Of a stretch of DNA of 64,000 nt, positions 55,277 through 62,996 are shown piece after piece. Each line of letters starts with the position of its first letter. The first letter of the stretch is position 1. The stretch comes from Allobosea sp. (lineage in GTDB: Bacteria; Pseudomonadota; Alphaproteobacteria; Rhizobiales; Beijerinckiaceae), in contig JAAEQB010000065.1 in the NCBI GenBank assembly GCA_024231975.1, positions 1-64,000 on the forward strand, read 5' to 3'. The notes under the pieces were generated by a model. The model saw only the letters and a list, made by a program, of their open reading frames with translations, was not told the origin of the DNA and ran no database searches. The translations under genes and the position numbers were made by a program.

Positions 55277-56131
55277 ATGTCAGTCGTCGTTTCCTATCAG
55301 GGTGAGCCCGGAGCCTTCTCCTCGCAGGCCGCCCTCCAGGTCTTCCCGGATTGCGAGCTGCTGCCTTGCCGCACCTTCGAGGACGCGCTCGCCGCGGTCT
55401 CGGACGGTTCCGCCCGCTACGGCATGATCCCGATCGACAATTCGATCGCCGGTCGCGTCGCCGACATCCATCATCTGCTGCCGCGCTCCGGCCTGCACAT
55501 CATCGGCGAGCATTTCCTGCCGATCCGCTTCCACCTGATGGCGGTCGAGGGCGCGACGCTGGCGACGCTGAAGACGGTGCAGAGCCACATCCACGCGCTC
55601 GGCCAGTGCCGCAAGATCATCCGCAAGCTCGGCCTCAAGGCCGAGGTCGCGGCCGACACGGCCGGCTCCGCCCGCCAGGTCGCCGAGGCCGGCGATCCGA
55701 CCCGCGCCGCGATCGCACCGTACATCGCCGCGGAAGTCTACGGCCTCAACATCCTGATGGAGGACATCGAGGACGAGAAGCACAACACCACGCGCTTCGT
55801 CGTGCTCTCGAAGTACCCGGAGTTCGCCCGCCAGGGCTCGGGCAAGACGGTGACGACGCTGATCTTCCAGGTCCGCAACCTGCCGGCGGCGCTCTACAAG
55901 GCGCTCGGCGGCTTCGCTACCAACGGCATCAACATGACCAAGCTGGAAAGCTACATGGTCGACGGCCATTTCTCGGCGACGATGTTCTACAGTGACGTCG
56001 AGGGCCACCCGGACGACCCGGCGCTGAAGCGGGCGCTGGACGAACTTGCCTTCTTCTCCAAGGAGCTGAAGATCCTCGGCGTGTACCCGGCGCACGAATT
56101 CCGCGACAGCTTCCCGGAACCCGGGGAGTAG
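55277..56131 (+). CDS. pheA: Prephenate dehydratase with ACT domain
   Basis: This 284-aa monofunctional enzyme converts prephenate to phenylpyruvate for phenylalanine synthesis. The catalytic part has YQGEPGAFSSQAA, IPIDNSIAGRV and the NTTRFVVLS (TRF) motif (about residue 175). The C-terminal ACT domain (about 195-275) has GALYKAL-like LPAALYKALGGFA and the phenylalanine-sensing KLESYMVDG, so feedback inhibition is likely. It probably shares a message with kdsB. Confidence 0.95.
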   Translation: MSVVVSYQGEPGAFSSQAALQVFPDCELLPCRTFEDALAAVSDGSARYGMIPIDNSIAGRVADIHHLLPRSGLHIIGEHFLPIRFHLMAVEGATLATLKTVQSHIHALGQCRKIIRKLGLKAEVAADTAGSARQVAEAGDPTRAAIAPYIAAEVYGLNILMEDIEDEKHNTTRFVVLSKYPEFARQGSGKTVTTLIFQVRNLPAALYKALGGFATNGINMTKLESYMVDGHFSATMFYSDVEGHPDDPALKRALDELAFFSKELKILGVYPAHEFRDSFPEPGE

Positions 56132-56143
56132 GGCGCCTAGCGA

Positions 56144-56446
56144 ATGCGTGCCTTGCTGATCCGCTCAAAGTCGCCGCTTAAAGAGCTTGCCGATCAAATT
56201 TACGGACGAATCTTCAACGCAAAATATGAGGAAAGAGAATCAGTTAATAAGGGTGGTTTATACTACAGAGCGTATGGTTTATTTTGTGATTTCTCGCTCA
56301 TCGAATATAATGAACACGAATTTCTGATAATAACCGATAGTAAGGCTCTTTTTAAGGACGAAACTGAACTAAACGAATTAATCTATAGCAAAATCAAATT
56401 GAAACTTAACGGGCGGGATATCGAGTCGGAAGTCGTTGAGATTTGA
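56144..56446 (+). CDS. AT-rich orphan small protein, probably acquired
   Basis: This 100-aa protein has no family I recognise. It is rich in Lys, Glu, Asn, Ile and Tyr (for example YGLFCDFSLIEYNEHEFLII). From about 56200 to 56440 the bases are far more AT-rich than any neighbour, and codons such as AAA, TTA and ATA, rare around it, are frequent. It starts 12 bases after pheA with a GGAGTAGGG-like sequence upstream. The size and compact mixed secondary structure would suit an immunity protein or small effector, but nothing shows it. Confidence 0.6.
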   Translation: MRALLIRSKSPLKELADQIYGRIFNAKYEERESVNKGGLYYRAYGLFCDFSLIEYNEHEFLIITDSKALFKDETELNELIYSKIKLKLNGRDIESEVVEI

Positions 56447-56505
56447 TAGCCGGCGGTTCTTGCGCTTTATGGCTCGGAGCTTGAATTTCTCCGGCGCAGC
56501 AGCCG

Positions 56506-57462
56506 CTACGGCTCCTCGCCGTCCACCGCCCAGGCTTTCAGGATGGTGTTGGCGATCGCCATGTGCGGCGGGCAGAACAGATTGTCGGGGTGCTTGCCCT
56601 CCAGCATCTGCAGCGCTTCCTCGCGGCTGAACCAGCGGCCGGCTTCGAGCTCGGTGCCATCCAGAACGATGTCGTCATTCAGCGCCTCGGCGATGCAGCC
56701 GATCATCAGCGAGCCCGGAAAGGGCCAGGGCTGCGAGGCGACGTAGCGCACCGTACCGGTGCGTAGGCCTGCCTCCTCCCAGGTCTCGCGGCGCACCGCG
56801 TCCTCGAAGGTCTCGCCCGGCTCGACGAACCCTGCGATGCAGGAATACATGCCAGGTGCAAAGCGCGCCTGGCGCGCCAGCAGGCAGTTGTCGCCGCGCA
56901 CCGCCAGCATGATCACGACCGGATCAGTGCGCGGGAAATGCTGGGCGCCGCAAGCCTCGCATTGCCGCTTCCAGCCGGCCGAGCCGAGCTTGGTCGGCGC
57001 CCCGCACTGGGCGCAGCAGCGATGGCGGGCATGCCAGTCGAGCAGGGCCTTGGCCTCGCCGAGCGGGCCGAGTTCGTCCTTCGGCACCAGCCGCTTCAGC
57101 GCGACGCTGCGCAGGTCGGTGACGACGAGTACGGCCTGCTCGCGTAGGCCATCGAGCAGGTCGCGGTCGATCAGCCGGCCGAAGCGCGGTGCGCCATCCG
57201 GAGCGAGTCCGAGGAAGACCTCTTCCTGCGCCGAGCCCAAGCCATCGGCGCCGCTCTCGTCGAACCAGACGGTCTGGGTTTCAGCGCCGGTGCGCAGCAG
57301 GATCGGCGTCTCGCCGGCGACGACGGTGAAGCGGGTGTCGCTGCGCGCTCGCAAGGCGGCGACCTCGTCCGGCTTGTCGCGCAGATCGGCGCGTCGGTCG
57401 AGCGAGCTGGTGGCGAAGCCGGTCTGGGCTGAGCGTTCGGTGCGGCGGGAGGCGTCGTTCAT
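56506..57462 (-). CDS. nudC: NAD(+) diphosphatase (NADH pyrophosphatase / RNA deNADding enzyme)
   Basis: This 318-aa Nudix enzyme has a zinc ribbon (CAQCGAPTK and CEACG, about residues 150-175) and the Nudix box GFVEPGETFEDAVRRETWEE (about 215-234), plus the NudC-specific YVASQPWPFPGSLM after it. It hydrolyses NAD(H) and can remove NAD caps from RNA. The start MNDASRRTERS is the first good ATG. Confidence 0.95.
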   Translation of the reverse strand: MNDASRRTERSAQTGFATSSLDRRADLRDKPDEVAALRARSDTRFTVVAGETPILLRTGAETQTVWFDESGADGLGSAQEEVFLGLAPDGAPRFGRLIDRDLLDGLREQAVLVVTDLRSVALKRLVPKDELGPLGEAKALLDWHARHRCCAQCGAPTKLGSAGWKRQCEACGAQHFPRTDPVVIMLAVRGDNCLLARQARFAPGMYSCIAGFVEPGETFEDAVRRETWEEAGLRTGTVRYVASQPWPFPGSLMIGCIAEALNDDIVLDGTELEAGRWFSREEALQMLEGKHPDNLFCPPHMAIANTILKAWAVDGEEP

Positions 57463-57555
57463 GCCTCCCGTCCTACTCCCCTTTCGATCCGACCGGAACG
57501 GGGCGAGCGCAGAATTATACGTATGCGAACAGTTGCGAGCGGTTGCCCCGCCCGC

Positions 57556-58443
57556 TCACTCCTTGCCGCGTCCGCGCAGCAGATGGATGATGCCGGAGAA
57601 GTCGGTGCCGCCTTCGCCCCAGGCATTGTGCAGCCCGTAGACCTGCGCCGCCGCCGAACCGAGCGGGGTCGAGGCGCCGGCGGCCTGCGCCGCTTCCTGG
57701 GCGAGCTTCAGATCCTTCAGCATCAGCGCCGAGGCGAAGCCGGGCTTGTAGTCGTTATTGGCCGGCGAGGTCGGCACCGGGCCCGGTACCGGGCAATAGG
57801 TCGTCAGCGACCAGCACTGGCCCGACGAGGTCGAGGCGACGTCGAACAGCGCCTGATGCGACAGGCCGAGCTTCTCGGCCAGCACGAAGGCCTCGGAGAC
57901 GCCGATCATCGAGATGCCGAGGATCATGTTGTTGCAGATCTTCGCCGCCTGGCCGTTGCCGGCGTCGCCGCAATGCACGACCTTCTTGCCCATCGCCGAC
58001 AGGATCGGCTCGCCGCGCTTGAACGCGTCAGCGCTGCCGCCGACCATGAAGGTCAGCGTCGCGCCCTGGGCGCCGCCGACACCGCCCGAGACCGGCGCAT
58101 CCAGCGAAAGACAGCCGCGCTCGGCGGCGAGCGTGTGCGCCTTGCGGGCGCTCTCGACGTCGATGGTCGAGGAATCGATCAACAGCGTGCCCGGCTTCAC
58201 CGCGGGGAGGATGTCGGCCCAGACCCCCAGCACATGCTTGCCGGCCGGCAGCATGGTGACGACGATCTCGGCCTGCGCGACGGCCTCCTTGGCCGAGGCG
58301 GCGATGCCGACGCCGAGCGCGGCCGCGGCATCCTTGGAGGCTTGCGACAGGTCGAAGGCGGAGACCTTGTGCCCGGCCTTGACCAGGTTGCCGGCCATCG
58401 GCCCGCCCATATTGCCGAGCCCGATGAAAGCGATGGTGCTCAT
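57556..58443 (-). CDS. mmsB: 3-hydroxyisobutyrate dehydrogenase
   Basis: The 295-aa enzyme oxidises 3-hydroxyisobutyrate to methylmalonate semialdehyde in valine breakdown. It has the NAD-binding start FIGLGNMGGPMAGNLVKAG, substrate motif DAPVSGGVGGAQ and the catalytic Lys in GNGQAAKICNNM (about residue 170). It is the third enzyme gene of the valine cluster in transcription order, following the acyl-CoA dehydrogenase after a repeat element. Confidence 0.94.
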   Translation of the reverse strand: MSTIAFIGLGNMGGPMAGNLVKAGHKVSAFDLSQASKDAAAALGVGIAASAKEAVAQAEIVVTMLPAGKHVLGVWADILPAVKPGTLLIDSSTIDVESARKAHTLAAERGCLSLDAPVSGGVGGAQGATLTFMVGGSADAFKRGEPILSAMGKKVVHCGDAGNGQAAKICNNMILGISMIGVSEAFVLAEKLGLSHQALFDVASTSSGQCWSLTTYCPVPGPVPTSPANNDYKPGFASALMLKDLKLAQEAAQAAGASTPLGSAAAQVYGLHNAWGEGGTDFSGIIHLLRGRGKE

Positions 58444-58475
58444 GGTCGTGTCCTTCCCGCTATCCGCTTCTTGTC

Positions 58476-58568
58476 GTCATCCCGGCCGCAGCGAAGCGGA
58501 GAGCCGGGATCCATTCCTGAACGGTTCAGGCATGGATCCCGGGTCGACCTGCGGTCGCCCGGGATGAC
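58476..58568. repeat. Palindromic dispersed repeat between mmsB and the acyl-CoA dehydrogenase
   Basis: The outer arms are GTCATCCCGG (58476-58485) and CCGGGATGAC (58559-58568). Inside, ATCCAT-T-CCTGAA (58509-58521) pairs with TTCAGG-C-ATGGAT (58525-58537). This is a common 'GTCATCCCGG' type of intergenic palindrome in Hyphomicrobiales. It sits between two co-directional catabolic genes and may lower read-through or protect the upstream message. Confidence 0.85.
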
Positions 58569-58582
58569 CTGAACTTATATGC

Positions 58583-59737
58583 TCAATTCCCCTTCGCCCG
58601 CCCGACCAGCGAGCGCGCCACGATCATCCGCATCACCTCGTTGGTCCCCTCCAGAATCTGGTGGACCCTGAGGTCGCGGACGATCTTCTCGATGCCGTAA
58701 TCGGCGAGATAACCATAGCCGCCATGGATCTGCAGCGCCTGGTTGGCGACCTCGAAGCCGGTGTCGGTGGCGACGCGCTTGGCCATGGCGCAGAGCTTGC
58801 TCGCATCCGGTGTCTTTTCATCGAGCGCCGCCGCGGCGCGCCAGAGGAAGGTGCGGGCCGCCTCGAGCTCGATCGCCATGTCCGCGAGCTTGAACTGCAG
58901 CGCCTGGAAATCGGCGATGCGCGAGCCGAAGGCCTTGCGCTCCTGCGCATAGGCCAGCGCCTTGTCGAGCGCGCCCTGCGCCCCGCCGATCGAGCAGGCG
59001 CCGATATTGAGCCGCCCGCCGTCGAGGCCGGCCATGGCGATCTTGAAGCCGATGCCTTCCGGCCCGATCCGGTTCGCGACGGGGACGCGGCAGTTCTCGA
59101 AGATCACGGCGCGCGTCGGCTGGGCGTTCCAGCCCATCTTCTTCTCGTTGGCGCCGAAGGAGAGGCCGGGCGTGCCCTTCTCGACGACGATGGTCGAGAT
59201 GCCGGACGGGCCGGCCTCGCCGGTGCGGACCATCACGACATAGATGTCGGAGACGCCCGCGCCGGAGATGAACTGCTTCTGGCCGTCGAGGACGTAGTGG
59301 TCGCCGTCGAGTACCGCCTTGGTCTTCAGGGCAGCGGCATCGGAACCCGCCCCCGGCTCGGTCAGGCAATAGCTCGCCAGATGCTCCATGGTGCAGAGCT
59401 TCGGCAGATATTTCTGCCGCTGCTCGTCCGACCCGTAGCGGTCGATCATCCAGGCGCACATGTTGTGGATCGAGATATAGGCGGCGACCGTCGGGCAGCC
59501 CGTCGATAGCGCCTCGAAGATCACGGCAGCGTCGAGGCGCGACAGGCCGGAGCCGCCGACATCGTCGCGGATATAGATGCCGCCCATGCCGAGTGCCGCC
59601 GCCTGGCGCATCTCCTCGACCGGGAAATGCTTCTCCTCGTCCCAGCGCACGGCGCGCGGCGCCAGGGTTTCGGCAGCGAAACCCTGGGCCATGTCGCGGA
59701 TCGCGATCTGGTCTTCGGTAAGAGAGAATGCGGTCAT
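58583..59737 (-). CDS. Acyl-CoA dehydrogenase, probably isobutyryl-CoA dehydrogenase
   Basis: This 384-aa FAD enzyme has the blocks CLTEPGAGSDAAALKTKA, DGGRLNIGACSIGGAQGAL and the catalytic Glu in ILEGTNEVMR (about residue 364). Its company (mmsA, mmsB) points to isobutyryl-CoA oxidation in valine breakdown, although other short branched acyl-CoAs are possible. The ATG overlaps the VapC stop (ATGA, 59734-59737), so its translation is coupled to a toxin gene. Confidence 0.9.
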   Translation of the reverse strand: MTAFSLTEDQIAIRDMAQGFAAETLAPRAVRWDEEKHFPVEEMRQAAALGMGGIYIRDDVGGSGLSRLDAAVIFEALSTGCPTVAAYISIHNMCAWMIDRYGSDEQRQKYLPKLCTMEHLASYCLTEPGAGSDAAALKTKAVLDGDHYVLDGQKQFISGAGVSDIYVVMVRTGEAGPSGISTIVVEKGTPGLSFGANEKKMGWNAQPTRAVIFENCRVPVANRIGPEGIGFKIAMAGLDGGRLNIGACSIGGAQGALDKALAYAQERKAFGSRIADFQALQFKLADMAIELEAARTFLWRAAAALDEKTPDASKLCAMAKRVATDTGFEVANQALQIHGGYGYLADYGIEKIVRDLRVHQILEGTNEVMRMIVARSLVGRAKGN

Positions 59738-60153
59738 GGTTTCCAGTCCGCGCTGTGGATCAGCCGAGAGGCGATCGCGGTCGAGGCGAATTTCCGGATC
59801 ATGCGTTGGTCGGCGGAGACGAGCACCGTATCAAGTTGCCGTGCCAGAGCGATGTAGTAGCAATCATAGACGGAGTGATCGAATTCCAGAGCCATCGACC
59901 ATGCCATTTCAGTGACGTCGGCCATCGGGAAATAGCCGGCCATGAGCTTGTCGATCGTCGCGACCATCGCGATGGCCTGCTCGCGATCGAGTTCCTTCTT
60001 CCGGATATGAACCAGTGCCGTGTTCCGGACCTCGGCGAGGAAGAGATCGGGTGCGACGAGCGGCTGGTCCGTAGCCGGCAGCGGGTACGTCGATGCGGTT
60101 GCAGACGCCGGAATGAACCAGCGTAAAGCCGCGCTCGCATCGACGACGATCAT
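59734..60153 (-). CDS. vapC: VapC-type PIN-domain RNase toxin
   Basis: The 139-aa PIN protein starts IVVDASAALRWF (first acidic residue) and has LAEVRNTA (Glu), SVYDCYYIALA (Asp in a helix) and VSADQRM (late acidic residue), the four-acid PIN pattern. It is a ribonuclease toxin by family. The ATG overlaps the antitoxin stop (ATGA), and its own stop overlaps the acyl-CoA dehydrogenase start, so three genes are translationally linked. Confidence 0.88.
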   Translation of the reverse strand: MIVVDASAALRWFIPASATASTYPLPATDQPLVAPDLFLAEVRNTALVHIRKKELDREQAIAMVATIDKLMAGYFPMADVTEMAWSMALEFDHSVYDCYYIALARQLDTVLVSADQRMIRKFASTAIASRLIHSADWKP

Positions 60154-60386
60154 CGTCCTTCGCGCTCGTCGCGAAGGATGTCTTCCGGAGGTGTAGCGGG
60201 CCTGATCGGCCCGTACTGACGCTTGAACTCGTCGATCAGCGAGACTTTCTCGCTACCGGAGAGCGGGGCTGCCGCCCGCAAGGTATCGCGGACGAAGGCT
60301 TCAAACGGGACGCCCGCAAGGCGTGCCTTGACCTTCAGCCCGGCGATCACATGATCCTCGATACTGCGGACGACGAACTGTCCCAT
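60150..60386 (-). CDS. vapB: VapB/FitA-like antitoxin
   Basis: The 78-aa protein begins GQFVVRSIEDHVIAGLKVKA, a ribbon-helix-helix pattern of FitA-type antitoxins (FitA/VapB), with a C-terminal tail that would wrap the PIN toxin (DEFKRQYGPIRP). The ribosome site GAGGGG, 8 bases from the ATG, overlaps the palindromic operator just upstream, so the complex can repress its own synthesis. Confidence 0.85.
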   Translation of the reverse strand: MGQFVVRSIEDHVIAGLKVKARLAGVPFEAFVRDTLRAAAPLSGSEKVSLIDEFKRQYGPIRPATPPEDILRDEREGR

Positions 60387-60394
60387 CGTTCAAC

Positions 60395-60428
60395 CCCTCA
60401 TCGATATCATGATTGATATCATTGAGGG
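60395..60428 (-). promoter_or_regulatory. Palindromic operator of the VapBC-type module
   Basis: GATATCA-TGAT-TGATATC (60403-60420) is extended by CCCTCA (60395-60400) and TGAGGG (60423-60428), a 34-bp dyad placed 8 bases before the antitoxin ATG and 10 bases after the mmsA stop. Ribbon-helix-helix antitoxins bind such repeats. It fills nearly the whole 51-base gap, so a promoter for the module must lie within or across mmsA. Confidence 0.7.
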
Positions 60429-60437
60429 TGTCTGACC

Positions 60438-61934
60438 TCAACTCATCGTCGGGATGACGAAGCTGGCGCCGTCCTTGATGCCCGAGGGCCAGCGGGCCGT
60501 CACCGTCTTGGTCTTGGTATAGAAGCGGATCGAGTCCGGGCCGTGCTGGTTGAGGTCACCGAAGGCCGAGCGCTTCCAGCCGCCGAAGGTGTAGTAGGCC
60601 AGCGGAACCGGGATCGGCACGTTGATACCGATCATGCCGACCTGGACCTTCGAGGCGAAGTCGCGGGCGGCGTCGCCGTCGCGGGTGAAGATCGCGGTGC
60701 CGTTGCCGTATTCGTGGTCGTTGGTCAGCTTCAGCGCCTGGTCGTAGCTGTCGGCGCGCAGCACCGAGAGGACCGGGCCGAAAATCTCTTCCTTGTAGAT
60801 GCGCATGTCCGGGGTGACGTGGTCGAACAGACAGCCGCCGACATAGAAGCCGTTCTCATAACCCTGCATCTTGAAGCCGCGGCCGTCGACGACGAGCTTG
60901 GCGCCTTCCTGGATGCCGATGTCGACATAGTTCTTGATCTTCTCCATCGCCGCCTTGGTGACGACCGGGCCGAAATCGGCCGCGGTGTCGGTGGAGGGGC
61001 CGATCTTCAGGCTTTCGACGCGGGGAATGAGCCGCTTCACCAGCTCGTCCGCGGTAGCCTTGCCGACCGGGACGGCGACCGAGATCGCCATGCAGCGCTC
61101 GCCGGCCGAGCCGTAGCCGGCGCCGATCAGCGCATCGACCGCCTGGTCCATGTCGGCGTCGGGCATGATGATCATGTGGTTCTTGGCGCCGCCGAAGCAC
61201 TGCACGCGCTTACCATTGGCGCAGCCGCGAGCGTAGATGTACTCGGCGATCGGGGTCGAGCCGACGAAGCCGACGGCCTTGATGTCATGGTCGTCGAGGA
61301 TGGCGTCGACCGCCTCCTTGTCGCCGTTGACGACGTTGAGGATGCCGGGCGGTCCGCCCGCCTCGATGAAGAGCTCGGCGAGGCGCATCGGCACGCCGGG
61401 ATCGCGCTCGGACGGCTTCAGGATGAAGGCGTTGCCGCAGGCGATGGCAGGGCCGAGCTTCCAGAGCGGGATCATCGCCGGGAAGTTGAACGGGGTGATG
61501 CCGGCGACGACGCCGAGCGGCTGGCGCAGCGAATAGATGTCGATGCCGGGGCCGGCGCCGTCGGTGAACTCGCCCTTCATCAGGTTGGGCACGCCGAGCG
61601 AGAACTCGACGACCTCGACGCCGCGCTGGATGTCGCCCTTGGCGTCGGGAATGGTCTTGCCATGCTCACGGGCGAGCAATTCTGCGAGCTCGTCATTGTT
61701 CTGCGCGATCAGGTCGAGGAACTTCATCAGCACGCGGGCGCGGCGCTGCGGGTTGACCGCCGCCCATTTCGGCTGGGCTTCGAGCGCGTTCTCGACCGCG
61801 GCGCGCATGTCGGCGGCAGAGGCCAGCGCCACCTTGCCGATCACCGAGCCGTCCATTGGCTGGTAGACGTCGGCCGTGCGGCCCGAGGTGCCGGCGACAT
61901 GCTTGCCGCCGATGAAGTGACCGATCTGACGCAT
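60438..61934 (-). CDS. mmsA: Methylmalonate-semialdehyde dehydrogenase (CoA-acylating)
   Basis: This 498-aa aldehyde dehydrogenase converts methylmalonate semialdehyde to propionyl-CoA in valine breakdown. It has TPFNFPAMIPLWKLGPAIAC, VGFVGSTPIAEYIY and the catalytic Cys in GSAGERCMAISV (about residue 283), all typical of MmsA. ATG 61934 (MRQIGHFIGGKHV) gives the family start. It is divergent from a LysR gene across 122 bases. Confidence 0.96.
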   Translation of the reverse strand: MRQIGHFIGGKHVAGTSGRTADVYQPMDGSVIGKVALASAADMRAAVENALEAQPKWAAVNPQRRARVLMKFLDLIAQNNDELAELLAREHGKTIPDAKGDIQRGVEVVEFSLGVPNLMKGEFTDGAGPGIDIYSLRQPLGVVAGITPFNFPAMIPLWKLGPAIACGNAFILKPSERDPGVPMRLAELFIEAGGPPGILNVVNGDKEAVDAILDDHDIKAVGFVGSTPIAEYIYARGCANGKRVQCFGGAKNHMIIMPDADMDQAVDALIGAGYGSAGERCMAISVAVPVGKATADELVKRLIPRVESLKIGPSTDTAADFGPVVTKAAMEKIKNYVDIGIQEGAKLVVDGRGFKMQGYENGFYVGGCLFDHVTPDMRIYKEEIFGPVLSVLRADSYDQALKLTNDHEYGNGTAIFTRDGDAARDFASKVQVGMIGINVPIPVPLAYYTFGGWKRSAFGDLNQHGPDSIRFYTKTKTVTARWPSGIKDGASFVIPTMS

Positions 61935-61977
61935 GGCGTCCTCCTCCCAAAGTCTGTGAGCCCTGATTGGCGCTACC

Positions 61978-62008
61978 CCTATCATTATCGTTTACGCACG
62001 GCTATAGG
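61978..62008. promoter_or_regulatory. Candidate LysR-type binding region between mmsA and lysR
   Basis: In the 122-base divergent gap, CCTAT (61978-61982) and ATAGG (62004-62008) form an interrupted dyad around an AT-rich stretch (ATCATTATCGTTTACGC). Placement between a catabolic gene and a divergent LysR gene suits an activator site. No family consensus beyond T-N11-A-like symmetry supports it. Confidence 0.4.
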
Positions 62009-62056
62009 CAGATATCGACCGAGGTCGTGCGAAAACACAGATACGGGAGGAGCGCC

Positions 62057-62995
62057 ATGGAACGGTTCGACTGGGACGACCTGCGTTTCTTCCTCGCCGT
62101 CGCCCGTTCGGGCCGGCTCACCGCGGCGGCGCGGCGGCTGGGCGCCGACCATGCCACTGTCTCGCGCCGCATCACCTCGCTGGAGGAATCGCTCAAGGCC
62201 AAGCTGTTCGAGCGGCGGCCGCAGGGCTATGCGCTGACCGGCCATGGCGAGCAGCTGCTGGCCAAGGCCGAGAGCATGGAGACCGAGGCGCTGGCGATCC
62301 AGAGCGAGATCGGCGGCGCCGACATGGCGCTCTCCGGCACGGTCCGGATCGGCGCGCCCGACGGCTTCGGCTCGAGCTTCCTGGCACCGCGCTTCGCCGG
62401 CTTCGCCAAGGCCTATCCGGGGCTGGAGCTCCAGCTCATCGCCATGCCGCGCCTGCTCTCCTTGTCGAAGCGCGAGGCGGATGTCGCGATCACGCTCGCT
62501 CCGCCGAAGGAGGGCAAGGTCGTCGCCCGCAAGCTCTGCGACTACCGGCTCGGTCTCTACGCCTCGCAGGACTATCTCGACGCCATGCCGAAGATCGCGG
62601 CGGCCGAGGACCTCTTCGCCCATCGCGTCGTCGGCTATATCGACGACCTGATCTTCACGCCCGAGCTCGATTATCTCGACGAGGTGGCCAAGGGCCTGCG
62701 CGCCCAGATCCAGAGCTCGAGCGTGCTGGCACAGATGAATGCCGTCGCGGCCGGCGCCGGCATTGGCGTGATCCATCATTTCATGGCGGTCGACGAGCCC
62801 AGGCTGGTGCCGGTGCTGCCGGAGAGCGTCTCGATCACGCGCTCCTTCTGGCTGCTCGTCCATGCCGATCTCAAGGACGTCGCCCGGGTGCGCGCGGTCG
62901 TCGACTTCATCGTGCGCGAGTCGAAGGCCAACCGGGCGCTGTTGATGGGCGAGCTGGCGGCAGGCGGCAGCGCGCGCCTCGCCGCGGCAAGCTGA
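62057..62995 (+). CDS. LysR-family regulator, likely of the valine cluster
   Basis: The 312-aa protein has an N-terminal HTH (RLTAAARRLGADHATVSRRI, about residues 19-38) and a LysR effector domain. ATG 62057 follows GGGAGG by 6 bases; the longer frame from 61967 would run through the divergent promoter. Divergent placement from mmsA suggests it controls the valine-degradation genes, with a pathway intermediate as effector (inference). Confidence 0.88.
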   Translation: MERFDWDDLRFFLAVARSGRLTAAARRLGADHATVSRRITSLEESLKAKLFERRPQGYALTGHGEQLLAKAESMETEALAIQSEIGGADMALSGTVRIGAPDGFGSSFLAPRFAGFAKAYPGLELQLIAMPRLLSLSKREADVAITLAPPKEGKVVARKLCDYRLGLYASQDYLDAMPKIAAAEDLFAHRVVGYIDDLIFTPELDYLDEVAKGLRAQIQSSSVLAQMNAVAAGAGIGVIHHFMAVDEPRLVPVLPESVSITRSFWLLVHADLKDVARVRAVVDFIVRESKANRALLMGELAAGGSARLAAAS

Positions 62996-62996
62996 A

